Notes: a model not told the origin generated them from the letters alone. A stretch of DNA of 64,000 nt from Allosaccharopolyspora coralli (GCF_009664835.1 NZ_CP045929.1:3906001-3970000), one strand, 5' to 3'; positions 1-7,583 are shown, counted from the first letter of the stretch. Numbers and translations: made by a program.

Positions 1-186
1 TTCCTGCAACTGATGCTGCGGCATCACGAGGGCGGTGCGGGAATGGCCCGCAGTGGCGCCGAGCAGGCGGCTGTTCCCGCCGTCCGAGGGCTCGCGACCA
101 ACATGCTCACGGCCCAGGCCAAAGAGAGCGACGTGATGCGAGGGATGCTTTCCGCCCGGAACACCCCACCCCTACCCCTCAACTGA
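1..186 (+). CDS. DUF305 family protein, C-terminal fragment
   Basis: The reading frame is open from the first base and ends in TGA at 184-186, so only the last 61 residues are visible. The motif LMLRHHEGGAGMA, followed by a V..LA..ML..Q..E...M helix, is the C-terminal signature of DUF305, a ferritin-like four-helix domain of secreted or copper-associated actinobacterial proteins. The two adjacent histidines and the paired methionines fit a metal-binding role known for the family. Nothing here shows the substrate. The half palindrome at 202-225 follows the stop closely. Confidence 0.75.
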   Translation, partial: FLQLMLRHHEGGAGMARSGAEQAAVPAVRGLATNMLTAQAKESDVMRGMLSARNTPPLPLN

Positions 187-201
187 GCGCTCCCAGCCGC
201 A

Positions 202-225
202 GTGACAGGAAGGGAACTTTCCACG
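202..225. repeat. 56-bp palindrome family, left half only
   Basis: GTGACAGGAAGGGAACTTTC followed by CACGC matches the left arm of the recurrent 56-bp palindrome. The right arm is missing. It lies 15 bases after the DUF305 stop codon. The CACGC variant at the centre is shared with the copy at 20625, which suggests a subfamily. Confidence 0.6.
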
Positions 226-421
226 CAACGACGGCCGTGCCCACACCCACGCGTGGTCCGCGGATCGTCGAGGGAGCAGCACGGGGACCTCAGCAGCCCT
301 GATGTTCGACAACGCCGCGACGGTCATAGAGCCGGGGCATTAGGACATCATTTGTCTCAATAATGCAGGACTTTGTATTTCACCTTCTCAATTCAGCGCA
401 CTAGGGTTCCGCAAATCTCGG

Positions 422-440
422 GTTCAGACATGGTCTGAAC
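422..440. promoter_or_regulatory. Palindromic operator-like site upstream of the DASS transporter
   Basis: GTTCAGAC and GTCTGAAC form a perfect 8-bp inverted repeat around ATG, 33 bases before the transporter start. The size and position fit the operator of a dimeric repressor such as a GntR or IclR protein. No regulator gene is adjacent, so the binding protein is unknown. Confidence 0.4.
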
Positions 441-473
441 ACTCTTTGACGCAGAAACCTTGAGGCCAGTGCG

Positions 474-2066
474 ATGAGTGAGCCACAGCCAGAAGGCCCG
501 GACTGCACGCGGCCAACGGCCGCAGGTCCCGGAACGACGGACACCCTCGCCACAGAGCAGACCCATACCGAAAGCGGCGATGCCCTCGACTCAGGCGGGA
601 AGCGCACCCGGTGGCTCCTGGCCTTGGGGCCGACAGCCGGTTTGGTCCTCGCCCTGCTCCTACCGTCGTCATTGTCGTTCGAGGGGCGTGCGGTGGCCGG
701 CTGCGCCCTGTGGATGGCGATCTGGTGGATGACCGAAGCCGCACCCATCCCAGTGACCTCGCTGCTGCCCCTGGTGCTGTTCCCGTTGTTCGACATGGGA
801 AGCATGGAAGACGTCGCGGCTCCCTACGCGAGCTCGGTCGTGTTCCTCGTAATGGGCGGCGTCATCCTGGGTCTGGCCACCGAGAAGGCCAACCTACATC
901 TGCGCGTGGCATTGCTGACCATCCGGACCGTCGGTACCCGGCCCGCACAGATCGTTTTCGGCTTGATGGCCGCTTCCGCCTTCATCTCCGCGTGGGTCTC
1001 CAACACAGCGACCGCGGTCATCATGGTGCCGATCGCCGTGTCTGTCCTGCACCTGGTGCGCTCCGTGGACGAACGGGCCGCCGGGAGCAAGTTCGCCGCG
1101 TCCATGCTGCTCGGCGTCGCCTACGGCGTGACCATCGGTTCCACCGCCACCCTCATCGGCCAACCACCGATGGCCCTCATGAAGGCCTATTTGCGCGAGA
1201 CACACGGCTTCGACCTGCAGTTCGGCCACTGGATGCTCGTAGGCGTGCCGTGGGCGATCTTCCTGCTGTTCGTGGCCTGGCTCGTGCTGACCAAGCTGGT
1301 GTTCCGCGCCGAAGTGAAGGAGATCCCCGGCGGAGCCGACATGATCCGGGCCGAACTCGCCAAGCTCGGGCGCATGACCACCCCAGAACGCCGGGTGGGC
1401 ATCATCTTCCTGCTCGCGATCCTTTTCTGGGTCGTCGTGCCCTTCATCGCCGACCTTCCGGCCGTGGCAGAGCCCCTTCCGTTCCTCGGCAGCATCTCGG
1501 ACACTCAGGTCGCCATGGCCGCCGCCATCGCCTGCTTCCTGGTGCCTGCCGAGAAGCGGTCCGTGCACGGTCATGGCACCCCGCTGCTGCGCTGGTCCGC
1601 AGCCAAGGAGATCCCGTGGGGCCTGTTGCTGCTGTTCGGCGGGGGCCTGTCCCTGTCGGCGATGTTCACGGCCACCGGTTTCAGCGAGTGGCTGGGTGGA
1701 CAAGTCAGCGGACTCGTCGGCGTCCCGTCGTGGCTCGTGCTTCTCGTCGTGATCGTCGTGAGCCTCGCGCTGACGGAGCTGACGTCGAACACCGCTACCG
1801 CAGCCGCCTTCTTCCCGATCTTCGGTTCCGTGGCAGTGGGACTGGGCATGGACCCACTGTTCATGACCATCGCCGTCACACTCGCCGTGTGCTCGGCCTT
1901 CATGCTGCCGGTGGCGACCCCGTCGAACGCCGTGGCTTTCGGCTCGGGCGAGGTCTCCATCAAACAGATGGCCCGGGCAGGTGTCTGGCTCAACGCCCTC
2001 TCGCTGGTACTGGTCATGGTCGTGATGTACACGTTCGTGCCGCTGGTGTTCGCTTCCGGCTTCTAA
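474..2066 (+). CDS. DASS (SLC13) family anion:Na+ symporter
   Basis: This 530-residue polytopic membrane protein belongs to the divalent anion:sodium symporters, which import dicarboxylates, tricarboxylates, sulfate or phosphate. The two family SNT signatures are visible as VSNTATAVI (about residue 180) and TSNTATAAA (about residue 440). These form the sodium and anion sites at the re-entrant hairpin tips. About 45 cytoplasmic, polar N-terminal residues precede the first membrane segment. The ATG at 474 gives the full-length protein, with no strong Shine-Dalgarno. The exact anion cannot be read from the sequence. A palindrome at 422-440 suggests repressor control. Confidence 0.85.
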   Translation: MSEPQPEGPDCTRPTAAGPGTTDTLATEQTHTESGDALDSGGKRTRWLLALGPTAGLVLALLLPSSLSFEGRAVAGCALWMAIWWMTEAAPIPVTSLLPLVLFPLFDMGSMEDVAAPYASSVVFLVMGGVILGLATEKANLHLRVALLTIRTVGTRPAQIVFGLMAASAFISAWVSNTATAVIMVPIAVSVLHLVRSVDERAAGSKFAASMLLGVAYGVTIGSTATLIGQPPMALMKAYLRETHGFDLQFGHWMLVGVPWAIFLLFVAWLVLTKLVFRAEVKEIPGGADMIRAELAKLGRMTTPERRVGIIFLLAILFWVVVPFIADLPAVAEPLPFLGSISDTQVAMAAAIACFLVPAEKRSVHGHGTPLLRWSAAKEIPWGLLLLFGGGLSLSAMFTATGFSEWLGGQVSGLVGVPSWLVLLVVIVVSLALTELTSNTATAAAFFPIFGSVAVGLGMDPLFMTIAVTLAVCSAFMLPVATPSNAVAFGSGEVSIKQMARAGVWLNALSLVLVMVVMYTFVPLVFASGF

Positions 2067-2315
2067 AGCCAACGAGTGACAGCGTCCGGAGGCTGGCACG
2101 TAAGTCGCCTGTGTGCCAACGCACACATCGTGAGACGGCAGCAAACCGCCCCGGCAACATCTTGCCCAGCCAGGTGAGGTTGCTCGATCGGAACTGCTGA
2201 CCGTTGCTCAGCCGGGATCTCACTTGGACGCCGCGGGTCGGCCTCTGTTGTACCGGATTTGTGTCGGCAAGCCAGTAGGTCCCACGATCCAGGTGTGGGT
2301 GAGCACTAGGAGCGC

Positions 2316-2813
2316 ATGCTCCGCAACGAGTGGTACCTCGACGAGCCCGACCTCGTCCACGACCGACGACGCTGCTGGCGGTTACTCGACCTGTTCAACG
2401 ACACCCGCGCCGACGACGACGCCGAACGCCAGAACACCCTGCACCAGCTCGTCGGCAACGTCGGCGACGACGTGGTCGTCATGCCTCGATACCACGGCAG
2501 CTACGGAACCCGACCGCACTCGGAAACCGTAGTTTCATCAATCACGACGCCTTGTTCATGGACGACGCCACAATCACGATCAGCGATGACGTCCGGATCG
2601 GCCCGCGCAACCAGCTCCTGACCGCTCAACATCCCGTGGAGGACCATGCCCGTCGGCAGGAGGGTTGGGGAATGCGCACTTCCGACCAGCATCGGGAGCC
2701 ACACATGGCTCGGCGCGGGTGTGATCGTCTACCCCGGAGTGACGATCGGTGAGAACACCGTGATCGGGGCGGGCAGCGTCGTCACTCGCGACGTGCCCGA
2801 TCCGGTGGGGTTC
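2316..2813 (+). pseudogene. Sugar (maltose/galactoside-type) O-acetyltransferase, frameshifted
   Basis: Three consecutive fragments in different frames make up one maltose O-acetyltransferase-like protein. MLRNEWYLDEPDLVHDR starts at 2316 and carries the N-terminal mac domain. FINHDALFMDDATITISDDV continues in another frame from about 2530. [20 protein letters not shown] returns to the first frame from about 2690, with the left-handed beta-helix hexapeptide repeats and [12 protein letters not shown]. The frame changes fall near 2515-2530 and 2660-2690. An AGGAG lies 3 bases before the ATG. The gene is almost certainly dead, unless the shifts are sequencing errors. It lies just outside the AICE. 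Confidence 0.8.
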
Positions 2814-3012
2814 CACTCACAACTGTCGCGAGGTGGGCGGGGCACTCCGTGTCCGTCCCCCTCGACATCTACGCCCCCTGCTTCTACGGCCACGACGTCC
2901 TCGCCCGGAAGTAAGTGGAGGCAGCAGTCGGAGCGAGCTGATCTTTGCACGTGAATTGCACGTAACCAGCGGCCTGTAGCGGCACCGATCGAGCGACAGT
3001 GAGACGGGCAGC

Positions 3013-3052
3013 AAATCGCCCCTGCCAGCGTCTTGCTGCTCAGGGGCGATTT
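3013..3052 (-). terminator. Stem-loop terminator of the original tRNA-Arg transcript
   Basis: AAATCGCCCCTG (3013-3024) and CAGGGGCGATTT (3041-3052) form a perfect 12-bp stem with a 16-base loop and A/T tracts on both sides. It lies directly beyond attL. Before the AICE inserted, it would have sat just downstream of the leftward-transcribed tRNA-Arg gene, so it is probably that gene's terminator. It could work in both directions. Confidence 0.65.
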
Positions 3053-3066
3053 TCGGCTGGCCAGAT

Positions 3067-3116
3067 TGGGCGCCCTCGGCAGGACTCGAACCTGCGACAC
3101 CTGCCTCCGGAGGGCA
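3067..3116. repeat. attL: 50-bp direct repeat of the tRNA-Arg 3' half
   Basis: The 50 bases are identical to 13928-13977 and cover the T arm, variable loop and part of the anticodon arm of the tRNA, plus 4 bases beyond its 3' end. The sequences diverge immediately on each side. This is the stranded 3' half of the original tRNA gene, left behind on integration. Confidence 0.92.
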
Positions 3117-3216
3117 TTCCAAGCAGCTCCCCCACCTGCGTCTACGCCGAAGTTCCGCTGGTGACCGCCCCACATGGAAGTGGGCAGTTGTCGTTGTTGT
3201 CGGTCAGTTGGCGCCC

Positions 3217-3238
3217 GCATGTGCCCCAGATGTGCCCC
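3217..3238. promoter_or_regulatory. Candidate integrase arm-binding site, left
   Basis: Two tandem TGTGCCCC units make up a 22-bp sequence beginning GCATGTGCCCCAGATG. It is identical, in the same orientation, to 13869-13890 near attR. It lies 101 bases inside the attL core. Paired arm sites flanking the core are expected for tyrosine integrases. The assignment is inferred from position and identity only. Confidence 0.5.
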
Positions 3239-3602
3239 ATGTCTGTGATGGCGAAGCAGTCACGACGAGACCTGCACCGCGTCGCTCGCCAGCGGAGGGG
3301 TGTGCCTCCATCCCGTCGACCTGGCGTAGCCCGATCACGTCGTGGGGAGGGTGCAACCGACGAGTGTGACCGTAGCCGATGGTGCCAGGCTTGCGCCCTC
3401 CCCACGGCGTGATAGCCCTCTGGGAGGTCGTCGGGATGGAGGCTTCCCCGGAACCACCCACCTGACCGCATCGCCCCCCGCGGTCCCCCGCCATCCTGTT
3501 GGCCTGCCCGTCCGGCGAGGACACCCTCGTTGCGGTGATCCGGCTCGTCGGGTGCGCGTGTGAAGCGATGGTTACTCATCTAGCGGCCCCTGCGTGGTTC
3601 CC

Positions 3603-3708
3603 GGCCGCCTGCTTTCCGCTCCGTGGCCGGGCGCGCCGGCGGGACCGGCCGCCAGGCCGCATGCCCGCCGGCGCTTGCCCGGCCACACGAAACAGCAGGC
3701 AGGCGGCC
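3603..3708. repeat. 106-bp nested inverted repeat (candidate replication or transfer site)
   Basis: The outer arms GGCCGCCTGC (3603) and GCAGGCGGCC (3699) enclose GTGGCCGGGC (3623) with GCCCGGCCAC (3677), and then GCGCCGGCGGG (3633) with CCCGCCGGCGC (3664). Together they could fold a long cruciform or RNA hairpin. A further dyad, GGCGGCCCC/GGGGCCGCC, overlaps the right edge at 3702-3722. It may be a single-strand origin, a clt-like transfer site, or a very strong terminator insulating the element. Confidence 0.55.
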
Positions 3709-3858
3709 CCGCAGGGGCCGCCCTTGATGAAGTAAGGAAACTCTGAACACACGCACTCTGAGACGACCCTGCGACACACTCTGAGGCGCGTTGATCCGTT
3801 CCGGTAGCAGTGCAACGAGCTGGTGCCCGTTGTCCGGAGTCGCAGATACGGTGCGGGC

Positions 3859-4413
3859 ATGACGACGTACTCGTGGGCTTTCGGACTGGCTCAGAGCAAG
3901 CTTGCAGATGTGTTGCCCCGACGCTGGGCTCACGTTCAGGGTGTTGCACGGCAGGCGCGGGAGCTTCGGAGTATCGCGGGAGATCAAGCGGAACTGCTCG
4001 AAACGGCGGCTGTGCTTCACGACATTGGCTACGCCCCCGACATCGCCGTGACAGGGTTTCATCCGCTGGATGGTGCGGTCTTTCTTGGGGACGCTGGTGC
4101 GTCTGACCGTCTGGTGCACCTAGTCGCGCACCACTCCTACGCGGCGCTTGAGGCTGACTTGCGTGGGTTGTCGCAGCAACTGAAGAACTACGACGACGAG
4201 GGCGGCCTACTCCGCGATGCGCTGTGGTACTGCGATCTGAGTACGACTCCACATGGCCAGAAGGTCGACGCTCGTGCGCGCATAGCGGAGATCCAAGATC
4301 GATACGGGCCTGATCATTTAGTGACCGAGTTCATCACCAAGGCTTCGCCCGAGTTGCTTGCGGCAGTGGACAGGACCCAGGTTCGTTTAGATGCGTGCGA
4401 GGCACTCAGCTGA
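3859..4413 (+). CDS. HD-domain phosphohydrolase
   Basis: This 184-residue protein has an HD metal-dependent phosphohydrolase domain over most of its length. A metal-ligand histidine lies in RRWAHVQGVA (about residue 25), the HD doublet in AVLHDIGY (residues 54-55), and further conserved residues in VAHHSY and WYCDLSTTP. Such proteins hydrolyse nucleotides or cyclic nucleotides, and the substrate cannot be read here. The ATG at 3859 is preferred over one 36 bases upstream because the fold starts with MTTYSWAFGLA. Its last 8 bases overlap the end of the convergent Nudix gene. HD proteins are common AICE cargo. Confidence 0.8.
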   Translation: MTTYSWAFGLAQSKLADVLPRRWAHVQGVARQARELRSIAGDQAELLETAAVLHDIGYAPDIAVTGFHPLDGAVFLGDAGASDRLVHLVAHHSYAALEADLRGLSQQLKNYDDEGGLLRDALWYCDLSTTPHGQKVDARARIAEIQDRYGPDHLVTEFITKASPELLAAVDRTQVRLDACEALS

Positions 4414-4876
4414 GGTAGGGGTGGTGCCGGTCCTGTAGTCCGTGCTCGACTCGGAGCCGCATGGACGGGTGGATCGTAAGTGACTCGATCTCGGGTGGCG
4501 GCACCCAGTGGACTCTGCGGGACTCGTAGCTAGTCCGCAGCTCTCCTCCGGTAGGTCGTCCCCGGAGAAGAATCGAGAACTCCTGCCGTACCTCGCCGTC
4601 GTCATAGGCTATGACGTGATGGGGGTCGGAGTAGATGCCGATGACCTCGTTGATCGCGACGTCGATTCCAGTTTCTTCGCGGACCTCGCGTATCGCGGCC
4701 TCGCGGGTGGTCTCACCGACATCTTGCGCCCCACCAGGTATTGCCCAGTAGCCGTTATCGGTGCGTTCGATCATAAGCAGCCGTCCAGACTCATCCTGGA
4801 TGAACACAGCGACCGCGACCGCGAGGCTGTTCGCGCGCGGTGCCTCCGGGTCCCTGTAGTAGTCCTTCTTCGGCAT
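4406..4876 (-). CDS. Nudix hydrolase
   Basis: The protein has 156 residues. A complete Nudix box G-x5-E-x7-REVxEETGID is visible at about residues 49-72 (GAQDVGE ... REVREETGID), preceded by the usual ERTDNGYWAIPGG strand. Such enzymes cleave nucleoside diphosphates linked to another moiety with Mg2+. In pSAM2 a Nudix protein (Pif) blocks redundant transfer between element-bearing cells, so an immunity role is possible here by analogy. It follows the XRE-type regulator on the same strand after a 9-base gap, so the two are probably cotranscribed. Confidence 0.88.
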   Translation of the reverse strand: MPKKDYYRDPEAPRANSLAVAVAVFIQDESGRLLMIERTDNGYWAIPGGAQDVGETTREAAIREVREETGIDVAINEVIGIYSDPHHVIAYDDGEVRQEFSILLRGRPTGGELRTSYESRRVHWVPPPEIESLTIHPSMRLRVEHGLQDRHHPYLS

Positions 4877-4885
4877 GGTTCCTGC

Positions 4886-5632
4886 TTACCACGTGTGCTG
4901 GCTTGCGCCTGCCCATACGGAGTCGAAGCTGTCGTCGTACGTCGTGAACAGGTCGCCAGCGGACAAGCGTCGGAGGTGGAGTGCCGGTGCGTGCGCAGCG
5001 ATCTTCCCGAACACATGTGGGTTGACGATCATCTCGTCATCGAATCGGTAGATCGAGTTGTAGAGCACCGTGCCGTGTGTTCGTACTTCGATGCCGGGCA
5101 CGTCGGCTAGTGGGGTAAAGAACGCTAGCGCGTGATCAATCTTGGCTGAGATCGTGGCGCGCCCGATGGCCTCGTCCAGACTGCGCTGGACGACAGCGTC
5201 ACTGTCCCTGTCTCCAAGAAGGAGACGGATTCGTGTTCCGTTCTGTGCCTTCTCCTTCAGGGTCGCAAGCAAGTTCGGCTTCTCAGTCATGAACATGCCT
5301 ACATAGACGAGCATGTCGACGTAGGTCGTGGCTTGAGCCAGTAGGCGGTCCCAGAGATCAGTGGGTACGGCGCTGCGGTGAGGGTAGACCTTGACGATCT
5401 CGGATTCGCTGACTGTCTCGACTGTCGCTTCTGCGACCGAGTTGGGCCATAGGTAGCGCACGCTCTCGCCGAGCTTCGCTGCGATGGCGTGGCGATACCG
5501 GAGGTAGGGCTGTCGCCCTTTCGTGACCCATCGCTCCACTGTCTTGGGATCAACTTCAAGCTCGGCAGCTAACTCCGCAGGCGTGATGCCCTTGCCGACC
5601 AGTGCATCACGCAACCTCTCGTTGGTGGTCAA
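4886..5632 (-). CDS. XRE-type HTH regulator fused to a PLD-like (DUF5919) domain
   Basis: A helix-turn-helix of the Cro/C1 class occupies about residues 8-55 (GITPAELAAELEVDPKTVERW). Residues from about 75 to 235 resemble the phospholipase-D-like DUF5919 domain, including LYNSIYRFDDEMIVN. I see no clear HxK catalytic pair, so this half is more likely a ligand sensor than a nuclease. At 248 residues it matches regulators found beside Nudix genes in actinobacterial mobile elements. Two GGACGTCC palindromes upstream may be its own operators. Confidence 0.75.
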   Translation of the reverse strand: MTTNERLRDALVGKGITPAELAAELEVDPKTVERWVTKGRQPYLRYRHAIAAKLGESVRYLWPNSVAEATVETVSESEIVKVYPHRSAVPTDLWDRLLAQATTYVDMLVYVGMFMTEKPNLLATLKEKAQNGTRIRLLLGDRDSDAVVQRSLDEAIGRATISAKIDHALAFFTPLADVPGIEVRTHGTVLYNSIYRFDDEMIVNPHVFGKIAAHAPALHLRRLSAGDLFTTYDDSFDSVWAGASQHTW

Positions 5633-5657
5633 CTCGGGCTCCCTCCCGGACGACTGG

Positions 5658-5685
5658 GGACGTCCATGTTGACACCAGGACGTCC
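5658..5685. promoter_or_regulatory. Tandem GGACGTCC palindromes upstream of the XRE/Nudix unit
   Basis: GGACGTCC occurs at 5658-5665 and 5678-5685, exactly 20 bp apart (about two helical turns), 26-53 bases before the regulator start. This fits cooperative binding of two dimers on one DNA face. Autoregulation by the adjacent XRE protein is an inference. Confidence 0.45.
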
Positions 5686-5760
5686 TTAGCCGTCCCGGTA
5701 CGCGGTGAACTCGTCCTCGAAATCAGAGGAATCTGAGGGCATGGCAAGGAACGAGCGAGA

Positions 5761-6090
5761 TCAACGCTTCTCGATGGCTTCGACGCGGGCCACAAGGTCG
5801 GCGACGGTGGTCTGGAGTCGAGCAACGATCTCGTGCAGGTCGGATGACGGGGCTGCGTCAGCTACACCGTTGACGAACACGCCAACGGAGGGCGTTGACG
5901 TCAGCCAGCCTTCGTCTTGCAGAACACCAAGGGCCTTTTGTGCGGTGCCGAGTGCGACGTCGTACTGGTCGGCCACTCCCCGGTTGCCGGGCAGCCGATC
6001 ACCAGGGGAGAGGACACCGGTTCGGATGTCGCTCTTGATGGCCTCTGCGACGCGTTGGTACGCGGCGAGCCCCGGGGCTTCTCGTTCCAT
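5761..6090 (-). CDS. GntR-family repressor of the AICE (KorSA-like)
   Basis: The 109-residue protein has a winged HTH of the GntR type (YQRVAEAIKSDIRTGVLSPG, then LPGNRGVADQYDVALGTAQKAL). It has only a short coiled C-terminal tail (LHEIVARLQTTVADLVARVE) instead of a full effector domain. Compact GntR proteins such as KorSA of pSAM2 repress the replication and transfer genes of AICEs. I chose the ATG at 6090 over one at 6126 because the upstream residues would lie inside the operator. A TACACT hexamer 8 bases before the ATG suggests a leaderless transcript. Confidence 0.82.
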   Translation of the reverse strand: MEREAPGLAAYQRVAEAIKSDIRTGVLSPGDRLPGNRGVADQYDVALGTAQKALGVLQDEGWLTSTPSVGVFVNGVADAAPSSDLHEIVARLQTTVADLVARVEAIEKR

Positions 6091-6103
6091 GCCGATCAGT
6101 GTA

Positions 6104-6172
6104 GGGCAACTGACCCACTCTGACATAGATCACCCGTTCGGAGCATGGGCAACTGACTTAGTCTGACCTAGA
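6104..6172. promoter_or_regulatory. Divergent operator region with two 26-bp direct repeats
   Basis: GGGCAACTGAC...TCTGAC.TAGA occurs at 6104-6129 and 6147-6172 with 22 of 26 bases identical and a 43-bp period (about four helical turns). The repeats lie between the GntR gene and the divergent gene at 6217, overlapping both promoters. They are the natural candidate for the GntR protein's operator, repressing itself and the rightward AICE genes. Confidence 0.6.
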
Positions 6173-6216
6173 CTGATATATATCGACAGCAACAACGAGC
6201 ACGGAGGCGAAGAACG

Positions 6217-6582
6217 ATGGCTGAGACGTTGCGGAACATCCCGGTGGAGCTGAGTGGCCACAAGCTGCTGGTCTCGGAACCGCCCGTGGCGAAGACGCGG
6301 GAGACCGAGAGCGGAGCGACGGAGGTGGTCACGAACCCGGCGGATGGGTCCACGTTGTTCGTGGTGCTGCTGTTCGCGAAGCCGCGCCCTCGGGACGGCC
6401 GGTCTGGCGGCAAGGGTGCCGAGATCAAGGTGACCTTGGAGACCGACCCGGGCGACGAGATCGATGAGGGCACGCGGATCGAGTTGATCAACCCTCGGGT
6501 CTCGCACTGGGAAAACGAACTCGGCGGCCGGACCATGTCGGGCCTGTCGTGGCGCGCCACGGGATTGAAGCCCGCCGCGTAA
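6217..6582 (+). CDS. AICE protein resembling the SCO3933 regulatory family
   Basis: The 121-residue protein has no signal peptide or membrane segment. It begins ETLRNIPVELSGHKLLVSEP and ends with a GLSWRATGLKPA strand. That pattern resembles the SLP1 protein SCO3933, annotated as a regulatory family in AICEs. The biochemical role is unknown. It is the first gene rightward of the GntR operators and is followed by a stem-loop terminator, so it is probably a single, repressible transcript. A GCACGGAGG sequence precedes the ATG. Confidence 0.6.
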   Translation: MAETLRNIPVELSGHKLLVSEPPVAKTRETESGATEVVTNPADGSTLFVVLLFAKPRPRDGRSGGKGAEIKVTLETDPGDEIDEGTRIELINPRVSHWENELGGRTMSGLSWRATGLKPAA

Positions 6583-6588
6583 GAAGAT

Positions 6589-6646
6589 CCGCCGAACTCT
6601 CGGCGGCCGACCGATTCTTTTTCAGCCCTTCGGGCTGGTTGTTCTT
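6589..6646 (+). terminator. Double stem-loop terminator after the SCO3933-like gene
   Basis: CCGCCGA/TCGGCGG (6589-6606) is followed by CAGCCC-TTC-GGGCTG (6623-6637) and the T-rich stretch GTTGTTCTTT. The second hairpin with its T tail is a classical intrinsic terminator. Confidence 0.6.
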
Positions 6647-6717
6647 TGATGAATTCCATAGTGGACCGAGCTATGCCTTTTTCCGGCACACCAGCGTGTG
6701 TCGGGGGAAGTCATGTT

Positions 6718-6746
6718 GGCCCCCGGCGCCGTGTGTTCCGGGGGCC
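6718..6746 (+). terminator. 9-bp GC hairpin before the small-gene operon
   Basis: GGCCCCCGG (6718-6726) pairs perfectly with CCGGGGGCC (6738-6746), followed by TTC, 37 bases before the next start codon. It could be a terminator insulating the small-gene operon or an attenuator in its leader. Confidence 0.4.
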
Positions 6747-6782
6747 TTCATGGCATCCAGTCCGACAAGGGAGTGATTCCTG

Positions 6783-7019
6783 ATGATGGCAAGTGAGAAG
6801 CGTATGGCTCTGGCCAAGATCGAGGCGGGTCTCGCTGCGTTGGAGCGTATGCGGGACGAGTTGCCGACCGGTGGGGATCTGAAGTCCTCCGGCGCGGCCT
6901 TCTCGCGGGAACTCTACGAGATCAACGCCATGGCGCTGGAACTGGACTCACGAGCCGGATCGCTGCGGCTGGCACTGAAATACGACTCAGAGGACCTACT
7001 CACGCCACCCGTGCGCTGA
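6783..7019 (+). CDS. Small AICE protein, 78 residues, unknown
   Basis: A helical, charged protein (KRMALAKIEAGLAALERMRD, with later AMALELDSRAGSLRLAL) with no known motif. An AAGGGAG lies about 9 bases before the ATG pair at 6783/6786. It starts a series of seven small genes in the same direction, all with good ribosome sites, ending at 8074. Function unknown. Confidence 0.6.
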   Translation: MMASEKRMALAKIEAGLAALERMRDELPTGGDLKSSGAAFSRELYEINAMALELDSRAGSLRLALKYDSEDLLTPPVR

Positions 7020-7054
7020 GCCTCTGAGACCACAAAAGGAAGGGAGATTCGGTA

Positions 7055-7183
7055 ATGGAGAAGGTCACGCAGGGGCCGGTGGGTGTGCGGCGGTCGCGGT
7101 TTTGGTATTGCGCGGCGTGCTCGCTGGGCGGGTCGTATGTGCACAGTTTCGATGAGTTCTGCGAGTGGGGTGGTCATACATGA
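7055..7183 (+). CDS. Small AICE protein, 42 residues, CxxC-containing
   Basis: The frame encodes MEKVTQGPVGVRRSRFWYCA followed by ACSLGGSYVH and ends in FCEWGGHT. YCAAC gives a CxxC pair, and a third Cys lies near the end, so a small metal-binding or DNA-binding protein is possible. AAGGAAGGGA lies 9 bases upstream. Its TGA overlaps the next ATG (ATGA), indicating translational coupling. Confidence 0.5.
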   Translation: MEKVTQGPVGVRRSRFWYCAACSLGGSYVHSFDEFCEWGGHT

Positions 7184-7392
7184 GTGAGCGAGGCCAGGTG
7201 TGGCGGTGCCGCGTCCGAACGCGCGAGGTGTTGTCCCGGGTCGCGGGGGCCCGTGAAGACGCCGAGAAGCTGTCGCGGGTACTGGATGAGGACTCCCCCT
7301 CCGCGACACGGAACATTCCGTTCATCGTCGCGGCGCTGTTGGACGCGGAATCCCGTCTGGAGGACACGGCTGAGGAACTGGAGGCGTTGTGA
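7180..7392 (+). CDS. Small AICE protein, 70 residues, unknown
   Basis: The ATG at 7180 overlaps the stop of the preceding gene by 4 bases (ATGA). The product is helical and acidic at its end (EDAEKLSRVLDEDSPSAT ... SRLEDTAEELEAL) with no recognised domain. A longer start at 7165 exists in frame, but the overlap favours 7180. Its stop overlaps a further ATG (TGATG) that opens only a 17-codon frame. Confidence 0.5.
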   Translation: MSERGQVWRCRVRTREVLSRVAGAREDAEKLSRVLDEDSPSATRNIPFIVAALLDAESRLEDTAEELEAL

Positions 7393-7490
7393 TGAGCACG
7401 CGGAACGGGTTTCACGGGTCCGGCTGCCTCGGCGGTGGCCGATGAGCACACGCGACAGGACCGATCGCAGACGTGAGGGGGTGAGTGGTG

Positions 7491-7583
7491 ATGGGCGGGC
7501 ATGACTGCACGGCGTTCTTTTACGTCGGCCCGGATGGGATGGCGCACTGCCAGCAGTGTTCGAACACCTGGCGCGTGAACTAA
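7491..7583 (+). CDS. Possible 30-residue CxxC micro-protein
   Basis: MGGHDCTAFFYVGPDGMAHC is followed by QQCSNTWRVN. CQQC resembles half of a zinc ribbon, and WR near the end is typical of such small proteins. GAGGGGGTGAG lies just upstream. It fits between its neighbours in the small-gene series. The call rests on the ribosome site and composition alone, so it is tentative. Confidence 0.4.
   Translation: MGGHDCTAFFYVGPDGMAHCQQCSNTWRVN

Larger units (their letters stand above)
3117..3858. other. Gene-free left end of the AICE
   Basis: I see no convincing coding frame in these 742 bases. They hold a 22-bp candidate integrase arm site (3217-3238) and a large nested inverted repeat (3603-3708). 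Non-coding DNA with strong dyads at an AICE end is where one would expect attachment-arm, origin or transfer-locus functions. No function can be assigned from sequence alone. Confidence 0.6.
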
